Assembly (NCBI GenBank): GCA_007922305.1
Contig: ML677334.1
Span: forward strand, 23,729,074 to 23,793,073
DNA length: 64,000 nt
From: Dermatemys mawii
Taxonomy: Eukaryota > Chordata > Testudines > Dermatemydidae
Reading direction: 5' to 3'
Part shown: piece by piece, positions 34,983 to 49,900 of the stretch
How positions within the stretch are numbered: position 1 is the first letter of the stretch
How the letters are laid out: each line of letters begins with the position of its first letter
Notes under the pieces: model-generated
What the model was told of the DNA's origin: nothing
What the model saw: only the letters and a program-made list of their open reading frames with translations
Databases searched by the model: none
Made by a program: the position numbers and the translations under genes

Positions 34983-37900
34983 CTAGAAGAAGAACGAAAC
35001 AAGGAAACTATATACAGAAAAGGGGAGATTCTATGGAGCTGAATCCTCTCACCCCAAAATGGGGCCTGATTTTCCTTTTAGTCCTACTGGTATAAATCAG
35101 TCATAGCTCCACTATTGTTGTTGGAATTACACTGATGCAAAACTGATCTAAGAGAGGTCAGAATTAGGCTCTGGCTTGAAGAAATTCAAGAACATCAGCA
35201 AATGGTGAGGGTGAAAAAGGTCAACAGGGAACTATCTAATGAATCAGTCTAGAAGCACGTACCACCTCTGTTAAATTTCCCTGCATGTGTTGTTCTCCTC
35301 CCCATGTACAGAATGAATCCACATGAAATAAATCTTCATGGGACCTTGCTAAACGTGTACAAAGGACCTCAGTCTTTCTCAGTGTAATCTAGATACTTGA
35401 TAAGCGCAAGTGCATTTTAATACACTAAAAATTGCACCAGTGTCATCCTAACACTAGATGCTAACTAGAGCTGATTGGAACATTTTAAATTAAATATATT
35501 TTTGTTGATAAATGCTGTTTTGATGAAGCTGGAGTGTTTTATGGAGCCATATCAATTTTGATGAGAAGGTTTCTGAGGAACATGGTTCTTTGGTCACTTC
35601 TGACCAAAATGAGAGAGAGACCCAAACTGAAAACCTGATATTTTCAATCCAAGAATGGATGTTTCCACAATTCTGTTTAACAAAAACATTCAAAAGGTTT
35701 TGGGTTTGTTCCAGTTAAGAATGAAAACAAATTCTGAAACCTTGGAAGTTGTGGTGAAATGGAATTGTCATTCTCCAACCAGATCTAGCATTAACTATTC
35801 CAATATTATTAGCGCACCATTTCAGGGGTAGGAAATCTGATTTCCTTCTTCTCGCAAGGTCAAGAGAAGATAGTGGGGGTCCTCTCTGTGACCCTTTCTT
35901 TGAATTCCCAACCAGTCACTCTCTCCTGACATTTCTTTTACAAAGATCCTGCTGACACACACCACTGTCAGTGTACACCTCAGGTGCCATTAAAATCTTT
36001 ACAGGTTTGCACAGTGATCAAATTAGCAGCATGGCCTCCCCCACACTTAAAAGAGCGATTATGTAGGAAAACGGTGAAGCTCATGAACAAAGTTAAGTAT
36101 TTTCACTGGAGAGTTGTAAATATTTCAGTGGCAATCATACAAAAAATAACAACTTTATTAAATAAGTTGCACATATATGTTTCATAGTGGAATCTATAAA
36201 CAGTTTTATGGTGAATAATTGAAAAATATAAAGCAAGGAAGTTTTAAAACCTGAGATAAAACATCCCTTGAAATTTTATTTACCTCTAAAGCCTTGAAGT
36301 CCGTCTGGGCCAGGGAGTCCCGTGCCTGAATCTCCTCTCTCACCTTTCTGGCCTCTGTCTCCTACATGGCACAAAGCACATACAAAAACTAGCTTATGCG
36401 CAGGATTTGGTTGTAGAAGAACATTACTTATGAATTAATCTAGGAGTATGTATGTCCCTACCTCGTTCCCCAGCTGCTCCTTTAGCTCCAGGAAATCCAA
36501 TAGGTCCTCTTGGCCCAGGCTCACCTTTAAATCCATCAAGACCTGTTTTTCCCTATGAAAATGATATAAGTGGTTTTAATGTTTAAAGACACAAACTAGG
36601 GTGTTAGCCATTATCATAAAAATATCATTTTTGAGAAATCTGTTCTCTAAGAAAATGAAAACAAGCAGGCCAAGGAATCTCAGGACTTCAGAATTTCATC
36701 TGAAAGCAGAAGCACTGAGATGGAATGAGAAACTTTGCCCTTATTGTATGTCCAGTCGGGACCTAACCAGAGCTATCAAATAATTGATTATACATTTTTC
36801 CTAGCCCACTCTCCTATGATCCTTTTTAATGGAAGTCTCCAGGCCACACTATGGAAATCCAGGATCATATTGTCCAGGTCCAGCCCTGAGCTGAGTATGC
36901 TTATGCTCTGCATAAGCTCTGCTCCAGTCAGCTAGAAAAGCATTGCTGGGAACTGAAGGCAGAGTGCAAACTTATTCTAGCTATTACCATCTCTTCTTAC
37001 TGAACGCTCTCCAGGTGCCATGCTGTGATGTTGTGTAAAAGAAAGGCGACCATTTTTACTACTGTTACACAATTTCCATGAATCTTATAGAAAGTGCATC
37101 ATGTAAGGTGTCAATGGAAAAGTTAAAATCTAGTGAGTGATTCTAATGATTATCTTGATTAAATCCATGTATCATCTCTGTATATGATGTTATGAACGTG
37201 GGCTATGGATTTGTAGCTCAAATGTGTTTGTTCCTGGGTGAAACCTCTCAAACAGATTACCAACAAGCTAGACAGTTATGTGTTGATGGCATGTCAAGGA
37301 CATTCAGCTCTCACAGTGGGTCATAGAAGATACTCATCCTGCCCGGTGGGTCTTCCTGCTTCAGACATCAAGGAATCAGTGACCACGCCCTGTGATGCAG
37401 CAAGCCAGGTAAGGACATGTGATGTATTCATGTGATCCTGGACTCCATCTTGGGCTAGTAACTTTCCACAAACAGGGACTGTGGGCTTTGTTTGGGACTG
37501 TAACTTTCCTATGCACATGGAAGAGGATATAAAAGACCCCTGAAGCATCTCTATTTTGTCTTCATTTCCTGCTTCATTTCTCTGGACTGGATTTCTAACA
37601 AAGGAACTTTAAACAAGTATTGATGACCCCTCAATCTGTTTGGGTGATTCCAGACAGACTTTTGCAAACCAGCAGTTCATTCCATCACAAACCTAACTTA
37701 AGGTCTTTGCAATCACTTGTGTGTATATGATTCCTTAACAATTTATAACTTTCTCTTTTTTCTCTTTTATTAATAAGTCTTTAGTTATCTTCCTGAGGAT
37801 TAGCTGAGAGTGTGATATTTGGGTAAGATCTGAGGGTAGGGCCCAGTGGGTAGTATTCGAAGTATTCGGATCAATTTATCTTGTCTTGCCTAGACACGAT

Positions 37901-40900
37901 AAATCGATCCCCAAAAGTGCTCCCGTTGACTCCGGAACTCCAGCTCCACAAGAGGAGTAAGCGGAGTCAACGAGGGAGTTGCCGCAGTTGACTCACTGCC
38001 GTGAGGATGGCCAGGTAAGTCGAACTAAGGTACTTTGACTTCAGCTACGTGAATAGCATAGCTGAAGTTACGTACCTTAGTTCAAACCCCATCGCTAGTA
38101 TAGCCCAGGCCTCACAGTCATACTGACCTGGTGGCACAATGTGTCTTGTCCTTTGGGATTAGAAAGAACCTAACATATGGTGAAATGGTTTTCAGTAACC
38201 TCGCTCTATATTAGACTTGGTTGTCTGGGTGGGAACCAAGGGCTGGACTGCCCAGAGGGGACTGTGTTTGGCACCTTTGTGTTTGGTACTGCAGAAGCAC
38301 TTTTATTACTGTCTTCTTGCAGTCTGTCTTGAAAGTGGCATTCTCAGAGTGGCCCTTCCAGGTGCCCGGTCACACATGCCTGTGAGTGCCAGGGTGGTTT
38401 CTTGGCTGGCAGTTTCTGCTGGTACCAGTGCTTATCAGGCATCCACATTAGATGTCATACAAGTAATGACTGACATGGACAAATACCTGGTGTGTGTGAT
38501 CTGAAGGGAAGAGTACACTCTATTTTATGTCGCAGTCAGTCATGACACCGAGGTACAAACAAGGACCTGACTCACAGTGTACATTCACACACTGGTTGAA
38601 ATCCTGGCCCCGTGGAAGTGAATGGCCATACTTCCACTGATGCCTGCAAAGATATTCACATGCACACTATCTCTATCTTTATCACAGCAAGTTCTCACCT
38701 TTTTCCCTGGTGGTCCTGCCATTCCACGCAGCCCTGGGGGCCCAATTAGTGTCATGTTAGCAGTAGGACAGGCTCTGGCACATTTGTATCTGATAGCAGT
38801 CGCATATTGGGCTATCTGAGCTATGACCACATCACGGCACAGTTCATACACCTGCTCCTCAGGCATCCCTGGACCCTAGGATGAAAGTACAAATTTATAA
38901 ACACACGAGAAATAGCATTGGGATTCTGTCTGTCTATCTCCCAAGGGTATTCATTAGGCTGTATACATTCACCAAACAGTCTGGATGAACAATTTAGCAC
39001 CTCTGGGTTATTCATGAACTGTTCAATTTGGCTGTTCCCCGTATGTGATATATCACCTAAGTCACATAGTGTTGTACTTTCCCATCTATTACACAACATC
39101 AAAGACATCAATTTGTGTCAAGTCTGAGGATGATTTGTGATGTGTCCCCAAGCAAAACTGAACTTTGATAAACAGACTCATTCTGGACAAGCCTTTATGT
39201 AGCCATTGGGGTAGGGGGGAGCTGCCCCACTCCTGCAGAACAGTGGATAAAAGCAGCCCTGGAGAGGGCTGCAGTTAGGAAGGAGTGAGAACAGCTGGAG
39301 GAAGCTGACTGAAAGCAGTCACAGCTTGGCTAGCTCAATCAAGGTCCAGCTGGCCCTTATAAGAGGGCTGTGAGCTAGGAGCTGGAGGAGTATCACTCTG
39401 GCTGTGCAGAGAGAAGGACCTGGCTGCCTGGGAGCTCAGGGTACCTAGGGCAGAGCAGGGCTGGGGAAGGCAAGAGGAGCTGGGGAGCTCCAGCCTGGCA
39501 ACCCTCCAGGCTGTAGGCTTTCAGTGAAGCCTAAAACAGGTACTGGGGTGGCAAAGATGCAGCCCGGGGACAGGCAAAGGCAGCAGGTCCTACCCCCCTT
39601 GCCAATGATGAGTGGCCATTACAGACTGCAGTCTGCCCCAGTGAGCAGGGGCTAGATGATAAGTGTCAGGAGCCACCTAGGCAAGGTGGGATTAGGGGGT
39701 TGGGGGTCCCCTGGAAGGTGAGACCCAGATCTTGGGGTTATTGCTGTAGGCAGAACCCAGAGACAAAAGGGCACTGCTAGGGGGCAACATCCCGAGAAAG
39801 GGGCACTGGCGTCCAGGAGGGACATGGGGCCAGCGGCAGGCAAGACACTGGCCTACAGAGGGTGCTCTGAGCTGGAAGTGAGCTAATTTCTGGATGACCA
39901 GCAGGAGGCGCCATGCTGGTGAGTCATCGCCTTGCTACACCATCACGTAGAAAAACTTTCAGTACCCACCAGTCTGAGCTGGATTTGAACAAGTGACCTA
40001 AAGATGAAAGGCTCTTTATCCCATTCCCCTCCCTCCCCAGGATTAATTTCTTTAATATTTACACAATACATTTTGCTCAATATAAATAAATCCCTTGCTA
40101 AATAAGGGAAGTGCATATTCAACAGCGGTTCCTAAAGGTCTATAAGCAGCAGCAGAGAGATAGAGAATATGCTGATATTCACAACCAAAATAACCAGTAC
40201 TCCAACAACCAAATAAAGAAAAAGAAAGAGCGGGAACATACTTCAGGTCCCCAGGACCCCGGAGATCCAGGGGGCCCAGTTGCTCCATCGTCTCCGATGG
40301 GTCCAGGGAAACCTCTTGGACCAGGTAATCCAGGGACACCTCTTTGTCCCTTTGGACCAGCAGGACCAGGCAAACCACATTCTCCTTGCTATGGGATGAG
40401 AGGAAAGGAAAAGTTTGAAAGGAGAAAAATAGCAATAAGCATGAACAGAGAGGTACCTATGTTCCTTCATCTACCTTCCTCCCTCTGTCCAGCCCTGCCA
40501 GGCTAAACGTACCCACCACCATCAGACCTGAGCTCATGCAGCACAATTCTAACTTCTCCTTGGTGTTTGTGCAGATCCTTTTCTCTCTGCCTACTCCTAT
40601 ATCTTGCAGGGTGAGCATTATAAGAGAATGATTTTAGGTTCCTGTTGGGCTGTGGTAGACCATCATTCACCCACAAGCAATGGGAGGCTGTGCTTGATTG
40701 ACCCAAATCTTAATGTTGCCCTCCCCCAGCATGCACGGGAGAGAGAGAGAGGCTGCTTAAACTCTGACAATTAATAGTTAGCTTTGGACATCCTCGATCA
40801 CCAATACCGAAGCCAGGTCTTTTTTTTTTTGCTGTGTGAGGTTTTGCGTACAGAGCATCAGGGAAGGTTTAGTAGCAGATTGCATTCAGTTCAGCCATTT

Positions 40901-43900
40901 AACTTCTTGATCAATTATAAGCACCGTGATGGCTTACCATTACAGGAGTTTTGCTGCATGGCACATGCATTAATTCTTTGTGGACACATTTATTCATCCT
41001 GTATGACCTTTCTGACGCTCAAAGGAAGGGTTTTCATAGAGAGATGGTTCATTTCAGATAAGTTTTTACCAGTCTGGGTGGTGAGCCAAAGCTCATTGGA
41101 CTACGAGAGACACCAAGCACCTTGGCATTCCAACGGTCCCCACTTCTCTGGCTTTCGTGCATCTCCCCAGCTCTGCCCAACAGACTCCACCTACTTGAAT
41201 TTTCACAGAACTTGGTATCACCCAACCAGTGCTTGCATCTATTTTCTAATTCCAGAGACAGGCAGGAAAGCTGCTCTAAATATACAGAGAACAAGTCAAT
41301 TCAGAGCAAGTTTTAAGTAGGGGGTTGAGGTGGTAATCAGCTGGTTCTAATGAAGGTTCACACTCTAGGTTGCTCTCCTGAAGGGGAAAATCTTCTGTCC
41401 AGCACGAATAACCGGGCTTCACTGTGGCTGCTCAGTTGTGAAGGAACAACCTGCCCAGTTTGTGAGCAGGAACTTCAATGCTCTGTAGCTGCTGCAGCTG
41501 TAGTGTCAGGGTTGCAGGAACCCAGATGGTTGGTGTGCTGCTCAGAAGCCAATGGCCAGTGGAGCCACAAAGTCATGGAGCCCACCTGTCTTGGTTCATG
41601 CTATCTGCAGTCCACTCCAAACACATTACGTGCTGGCGCGTGGGGCAGAGCTACATGGCCTGTGTGATGTGAGGGTCCAGCCATGAACTCTCCTAATCCT
41701 GCCCCCCACCCTTCTGTAGCAGAGGCACTCCCTGGATAAGAACTCTCCGTGACAGTGGAGTGGGGAACAGGGTTTGGATCTAGCATTGGAAGCAAGACAG
41801 ATATTTCTCTGTGACTCTACATAGCCACAATGGACAACAAACAAACATACTTGTCCTTTGTCTCCTCTGTCTCCATCATTCCCCTGTCAGAGAGTAATTG
41901 AAAATAGGTTAAAAATTCATGTTTTATGGAGCTCAGCATTCACCAAGTACTTAGACATCATCTCTAATTTCAAAGGGCATGGGCTGTACCTGAGGTCCAG
42001 CATCCCCACAGCTTCCTTTTCTTCCCACATCACCCTGTAAAGGAGGAATATAGTTTATAGCTTTGCACTGTCCCTCATTAGACAGAGTTTTCCTGTGTTC
42101 ATTGTTTGCATTTCCTGCTCCCTCTGATTGAAACACTAAGGGCCTGATTGAACCCTTAGGCTCAGTCCTGTATGTGCACGGGGGGTGGGCAGGGTGTTTG
42201 TCGCTGCCTTCCCCGGAAGAAGTGCTAGGAAAGAACAGTGACTCTCACAGAAAATATGATCTAATGGTTAGAGGACAGAAGGGGACTGGGAATCAGGACT
42301 CCTGTGCCCTATTCCTTGTTCTGCCACTACCTTGCTATGTGGCCTAGGGAAAGTCACAACCTCTCTGTTTCTCATTTTTCTCATCTGTAACTGGGAATTC
42401 CTATCACACAGCAGGTTAGGAGTATTAATTATTTGTTAAAGTGCTTTGAGATCCATGGATAAAACACAGAGTTCTCCACCATCACCTTCTGCACCCCCCA
42501 ACCTTAGAAGCCTGTGTCATGACAACGCTTCTTGCCGCCAAGCAGGTCTCAACACAGATCCCTTCAGAGTCCATCAGTACAGCTCCTTCATTGGCCACAG
42601 CGGATAAGTCAGGTGTGACACAAGATGTCCCTCCTCTCCAAAGACTGAGTTTAGTGCCTCCGCAGTACTTCCTTCCATTCCTTCCCATCTCAGGGAATAC
42701 AGACCCAAGTCTGGGACGTGAAGCAGCATGGTGGTTTTAAATATGCGAGTCAGGTTTGTGGAGAATATAAGAACATCTGAGTCATTCCCCAGAGCCTCTT
42801 AGCCATAATCTCCATTATCATCCAAATTGCAACTGAAATTACTCATTCCTGAAACACTCAGGAAGATCTATGTGTAGTAAATCCCATTCATAAGCCAGAG
42901 ACACACACCAGTCCCATTATAAAGTCATTTCAGTGCAGCTCTGGAATAGGATTTATAGTCTTTCTTCCCACGTATGTACTTCAAAAGCAAATTACAAGCC
43001 ATACCTTTGGGCCGTCATCTCCAGTCTCACCTTGAACCCCCTGTGGGAAAGACAGGAGAGGGACTGACATGACTCACCTAGAAGACTGAAGTGACCAGTT
43101 TACTTAATCACCCTTAACATGGGACTTTACCTTTTGGCCTTTTATTCCCTTAGGGCCCGGGTTACCTGGTAGGCCAGGATCCCCCATTTCACCTTTGGCA
43201 CCCTGGAAAAGAGAAAAATCCTGACCAGCTTTCCACAAGTTCTCTTATGCTTTGTAGTGATGCACCTCCTAGGCCTGACTGAACCCAAAAGGAGCACATC
43301 TGCTTACAGAAGAATTTTTTTCATATATAGTTTTCAGAGGGCATACTTTAGCATATGCCTTACCACGGAACCTGGCCTTCCAGGTGGGCCTCTTGGACCT
43401 CGCTCGCCTTTATCTCCCTGCAAAGAAAGTTGAAAGCCTCTTTCAATGGGGGAATTGATGACAGACTTTGATCTGCTTTAGTACCCTTTATCCCATCGTT
43501 AAGATGATACTTTTCAAAAGAGGGCTTTTAGCTCCCATGTGTCGCAACATGGTTGAATTTTTTTCTAGAGTGAAGAAAACTAGTAACACTTATTTTTCTA
43601 AACAATAATGCTTTTTTTTTTTTTAACAGTGCACACAACCAATAGGAAAGCTAGAGCTTGGAACACTGCTAGGTTGGTTGATAACGTTAATGTCATTTTG
43701 CTTTGACAAGCTTTCGTCTGTGAGTTCGGACAGTGTGGGGTCTTGTAGTGATAGAGGATCAAGCCTCTTTTTTCTAGATCATTTGTAAATGATCGACTCA
43801 TGACTTTCTTGTTTTCATTTCATTATCAAGTTGTTTTTTAACCTTCGGTCCCATGAGTCCAATCTCGCCTTCTAATCCTGGTATTCCTAGAGGACCCTAG

Positions 43901-46900
43901 GAGACAATGGAATCTCTCTTAGGATATGGCTTTATTGCCTGAAAATGGATTAATTGAGCATTATGAACTAGATCTTACATCCATTCCTGGAATGCCATCA
44001 CTGCCTGGTATTCCTGGAGATCCTTCATTGCCCTGAAGATTATAATATTAATATAATCAAAATAGCAACACCACCTCATAACTTCCTATAAGCACATCCT
44101 CACCTCATGGGTACCCCTCATCTCCAGTTGCAGCATTGCATAGCATCCTTTTCTCTGTCTCCCCTCTCCGCTACATTCACATTGGGCTCTTCCTTGGACT
44201 TTCAATGGCCTTTTACAGCCTGCATCTTCTCCTGATTCTTCTTTTGAGTGTTCTGTGGCTTGGCCCAATATAAAATTCTAAAATTCTTCTGAGGTAGAAT
44301 GAGCAAGTCCAAACAAACCTTCAAACTAATAATCTTTCCGCCACTCTCAGGCTTCACTGTAGTTCCCTTGTCTCTACCTCAGGGCTTACCCTGCAGGAGT
44401 CTAACTCCCTCCTTCAGTGTCCTTCCTCTGTTATTTCCTTTCTGTTAAACCCTATCCCAGAGCTTCTCCTTACCAGAGACATAGAGTGAAATCATTTTGG
44501 TAGTAGGAATAAAGTAATGTTTTGTAGGTAAGCCACTGATGGCTTCCAAAATGTGCATTCCTCTGATGGGGACAATAAACCATTTGCACTATTCATTCCT
44601 AAAATCCTCTGCCTTCTTTACTGTTCAAACTTTTTAATGCATAGATGTTCTGTTAATAGCTGGTCCTGTGCTCACCGACAGCCATGGCAAAATTCCCACT
44701 GACTTCTGTAGTACAGGATCAAACACTTAATCCAGACAAAATAGACTTTTTTTTATACCTTTGGCCCTTCTTCTCCAGTCTCTCCTGGGGCTCCTGGATA
44801 ACCCTGAGTGGAAGGAAAATTAAAGGCATGGTCGAATAATAGAATTATCCAAACACTTATGTTATGTAAAGTGAAGGACATCAGTAAGATCATGAGTCTT
44901 TGACTGACAGACATTAGAGCCTGCACCTCCAATCAGTCATTGCTTCAAATCAGACATAGACCCTGCAGTTGGCTTCTTGCAAAACATACAGCCAGGTTTA
45001 ACTTCCTTTAATTATAACAACAATTCCATTACATTTTGATTCTTTTCTAAGGCCCTTTCTGAATGGCAGTTCTTCAGTCACTTTAAGTAAAGAATTAAAA
45101 GTCTACACCAGTGTGATGGGGGTTATGCACACCACACAGCTCTGAAAGGATTAGTGTGGGCCTGAAGAGCCAATTAGGGTATCTGGCTGCACCTGGAAGG
45201 AAAGCCACGCTTAACTCAATAGGAAGTCCAGTTGGGCAGACACAGGCTGGTTTATATAAAAAGGCTGGAAGTTGCAAGCCAAATAAAGCTGCAGGGTGAG
45301 CCTACAGTCACTCTCTAGATACAGAAGGTGGGTGGGAATAAAGCCAGGGAGCAATAATAGCCCTGGGATCCTACCTCTATGGGAAAGGTTTACTCAGAGT
45401 AGTTGAGGGGGAAAAAAGCCTATAGAAGGCTGAGTAGGAAGAAGCCCAGGGAAAATGCTCCAAGGGTTGAGACTGTGAAGATCTTGTCCCCTGATGATAG
45501 GGTTCCTGAGCTGGAACCCAGAGTCGTGGGTGAGGCTTAGGTCCCCTATCAGCCATGGGGGAAGTGGTATGGACTGGGAGTTGACAAAGAGGGCTGCCAG
45601 GGACAGCGTATGGACAGTCGGTCCAGAGGGACTTTGATACCCCAGAATGACCTGGCTGGAGGGCTGAGTCACAAGGAAAGCACTGTGAATCCTGGAGAGC
45701 AAGAGGAGCCATGGAGCAAGCGACGGAAGGGGGCACTAGACTGGATGAGAGCTGACCTCCAGACCCAGCCACATGGTGAGTGAACCCTGTTATATGTAGA
45801 TAATAACATGAAATCCCACCCGGTGGGAGAGCTGAGCACATGTCTATCTACTATGCAGACCTTAGTCAGAAACCTGCCCTCTGCTGTTTAGGAGAGATTT
45901 TTTTGGTTGCTTCAAGACATTTTTGTATCTAAATTCTCTTCTCATTTTTGAGGGAGTAACAACGTTAAATAGCAGACAACACTTGGGGAACCAATTCTGT
46001 GGGCTCAGCCTATCACTTCTACTAATGGTAACATTGCTCTGGGCCAAATTCTTTCACTTGTATCTTTAGTGGTACCTTAAGTTCCATTGAAATCCTTCTA
46101 GAGTAAGGAATTACACTAGGTGAGTAAAAGTAGCAGATTCTGTCCCTGTAGTTGAATCTGGTTGCAGCAGTACTACTTGGCAGATATGATACATTGTGGG
46201 CCTATCCTTTGATGAGCACTTTCTCATTGCCAACAGTCTTGCTGATTTCAATGGGATTACATGTGCGAGTGTTTGCCAATGCAAATAGGGGTTCGAAACA
46301 ATCAGGCTCTGTATGAGCTAAGTCTACATTACTACATTAGGACTCAGTTCTGCAGGACCTCTGTGCATAAAACTCCCAGTGACCTTAATGGATTTATGTG
46401 CACTGAGAAATTGTGTGATCTGGCCCTTACCCTCAGCTCTGATAGAGACACAAAACATGGTTTGGTAGATTTACCCTATATCCTTGTTCTCTGCTATCTC
46501 CTTTGTTTCCTTCGGCACCAGCAAAGCCCTGGGATAGAGATTTGACAGCTGTTATTCCAGTGCATTTTATTGTTCTTCACTCAGCTAAACTTCTATCTCT
46601 AAATTCTCCAAGTCCATTCTTCAAAGAATTCCTCTCTCTGAGTTCCAAGTCATGATCATCTCTCAAAGTGGTAACCAGCATAGTGTGGAAATGAAATAGC
46701 CAAGGACAAATTAAAATTGGGCCTATGAAAACCTCCATTTTGGGTCCAAATACAGTTTAAGCCACATGTTAGTTAATGATTCTGAGGGCAGAAATGTTAA
46801 CGTGGTGTTTTCTAAAATATATTAAACTGCACAATATACAGTAGAAGGGAATACACAGTCATGTAAACTCTGCAGTCTCACTCTGACGACTCTGCACTAT

Positions 46901-49900
46901 CCACTCTAGACTAGTGGTACTACAGTTGGGCAGCAGAGCTGCTTCTACATGGAGGAATTCTAGATAAATCTGTTACTCTTCCTCCAGAGGCCGTTACTGC
47001 AGTATGTATCCGCCAACAACCTCCCCCATACACACCTTGGGCAATGGCTTAAAAGTCCAATCTGGTTCTTTTTCTTTTCAGTGAAGTCCACATATCACAG
47101 TGTGAAAAGATTTGTAACCGTAGGCACAGCTGTGAGCTAAGGGTGGTGCATAAACAGCATCACTTGAGAGCAGCCTGGGAAATATTGTAACTCAGACACA
47201 TCTCTGGGTCCAAATTCCTCCTTTGCTTCCTCCTTTCTCCCAGGGATTATACCAGCCATAAATTATTGTATTCCCTTTCCCACACACAGTGGCTCAGCTA
47301 GTCTGGCAAGTGAAGAGGTCAGGGAAGCAAAATCCCTGCCCATTCCCTGACCCTGTCCACCCACTTCCCGCCATCCTCTACCTTGATTGGTCTCTTGAAA
47401 TATGTGCTAACTACTTCTGCTAAAGAATCTGTTCCACCTCACATTTTGCTGTGAGGTTGGGAGGACCTTTGCCAGACCTGAAGAAGAGCTCAGTGAAAGT
47501 TTGTCTCCAATAAAAGATATTACCTCACCAACCTTGTCTCTCTAATATACTGGGACCAACATGGCTGCAACTACACTGCATCTGCCTTCAGAAGTTAGCT
47601 GTTTATCCCAGTGCCAGGGCTGGTACGGCCAGGGCTGGTGCAAGGATATTTTGCGTCCTAGGCAAAATTTCCACCTTGTGCCCCCTCAGAGCATTGCTTA
47701 TTATAAACTTTCAAAATACTTTAAAAAATACAGCCTTTTTAGTCATGTATACTTTCTTCCTTCATTCTTTCATATCAAAATCTACTACATTTTATTCTAA
47801 CTTAGAATATCCAATTATTGTTATTAATAAACTGTATAAAATTAGAATGGTGGATGCTCCATTATACAACAACTGACAATATCAATAAGACAAATTTCAA
47901 CAACCTACACACGCATATTAGCACATATATACTCAAATGCTTAACATACACACACAATTGACACAAAGTATTAGCGAAATGATGCAGTAGCACTTGCCAG
48001 AGTCTTACATCTGAAACAACCCAACAAAAATAGTTAGCCTCAGTCGACAATCTCCAAAAACTAGTTAACTTAGCATTATAAACAGCCTGTCAGAATGGGT
48101 AATGGCTGCACATGATGAGAAAAATAACATCATTGCCACTTTGTACCGTAGTGTAGCAGTACACTTGTGCCCACAACACAGAGCTGGCATAGGCTATAGA
48201 TGTAATATATGAGAGAATGACAAGTTCAAATGCAAGTTCAGCAACATTTCTCTTTTCTTTATTTGTTTTTCCAGCAATAGTGTGAAAAAAAAATTGGGGG
48301 CACCACTTTTTGGTGCCCCCAAATCTTGTCACCTTAGGCAGTCGCCTAGTTTACCTAGTGGTTACACCGGCCCTGGGTACGGCATACTGGTAAGAAGCTG
48401 GTACCGGCCCCTACGCCGCCCATATGAAAGTGCTGCCACGGCAGCGCTTTAATGACCCTGCCCCTTTTGCCTCCCTTGTTGGTGTCCTGCTTGTAGGGTC
48501 CGTGCCGACGGGGGAAAAAGAGGGAAAGGAACAGCAATGTTAAAGCAACTATGGCAGCACTTTAACGTCACTCCCCTTCCCTGTCAGTGGTCCTGCCAGT
48601 ACGGACCCTACAGGAAGGAAAGCCGATGCGGAGCAAAGGCACAAAAGGGGCAGCGGCGATTTAAAGGGCTTGGGGCTCTGACCACTGCTGAAGTAGCAGC
48701 AGCGGTGGGCGGAGCCCCAGACCCTTTTAAATTGCTGGCCACGTGGTAGCTGCTCCTTTTACTCCCCACCATCAGTGGCCCTGCCAGTAGGGTCCATACC
48801 AGCAGGGCTGCTGACGTGGAAAGGGAGTGACTTTAATGTTGCTGCCCCTTCCCCTTGGCGGCCCTTCTGGTATGGACCTTACCGGCAGGACCCCCGAAGG
48901 CAGAGGCAAAAGGGGCAGGGACATTAAAACACAGCGTCCCTGCCACAGCCACCAATGCGGGGATGGAGGAGGACAAAAGGAGCTGCTGCCTCAGGGCTGG
49001 CAATTTAAAAGGGCCCAGGGCTCTGCCCGCTGCTCTTTAAATTGCCGCTGGAGCCCTGGCAGTGCGGATAGGTTGGCTGGAGGGCGCTGACCCTCCCGGC
49101 CCTGTCCCTTCCACCCAAGGCCTTGCCCCTTTTGAAAGGGCTGGAGCTGACCCCTGTACTGTAAGTCTTTCAACTTTCTTTCACCCTTGTCCAGTGCACT
49201 GAGATCCAGTGTCCAGATAGTCAGTGCAGGGGTTTCATGGGGATCTCGCTCCCTCCTGATGCAGCCTTTAATCATTTTAAGGAGTTACCTTTGCTTCCCT
49301 CTCCTTCCCTATTTTTTTAAATGATATTTTAAGTCTAATATATTCATGGCTGGTTAGAGTTGTTTGGGTTTTACTGCAGCAACACAGTGTGGAATTACCT
49401 TGAGTTCCACAGGCCTCTGCGGTCCTTGTTTTCCTGGTCTTCCTTGGGAACCCTACTCCAAAACAAAAGAGCGCTAATGTCATGCTATTTTAATATAAAC
49501 AAGGAAAATAACAACGAACAATGAGTGTTTCTAGTATGGTTTTAAAAATACATTTTCATGCATTCAGTTTTGGAAACACCATCTCGTTAGATGTAATATT
49601 ACATGATGAATTTGTCTGGTGTTGGGGGCAGGAATCAACATATATAGTCCTTAGTAATAAAGATAGTTGCAATTGTACACAATTCCTGAAATATGTTAGA
49701 CATGGCCATTGTTCTACACATGGAAATATGTGTGTATAACATCATAATTCTGTACACACAGATTACAGCTATATTCAGTAAAAAAGAAAGCAGAATAAAT
49801 AGAGCAAATAGTAGCGTGGAGATGGAACTCTTTGAAGTAGGAATAACAGCTGTAAAAAGCTACTAAGTAAAGAAAGAGAAGAGGTCTTTTGAACAGGGTG

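Noticed and set aside
40784..41320. 178-codon frame on the + strand in a collagen intron
   Set aside because: No recognisable domain or splice context. Its length is compatible with chance in this AT/GC range.
45377..45841. 154-codon Pro/Ser-rich frame on the - strand
   Set aside because: It lies within a dispersed repeat at 45100-45790, composition typical of the reverse of GA-rich repeat DNA.
48827..49090. Gly-rich frame that looks collagen-like at first glance
   Set aside because: No GXY periodicity. It is the GC-rich repeat read on the + strand, opposite to the collagen gene.
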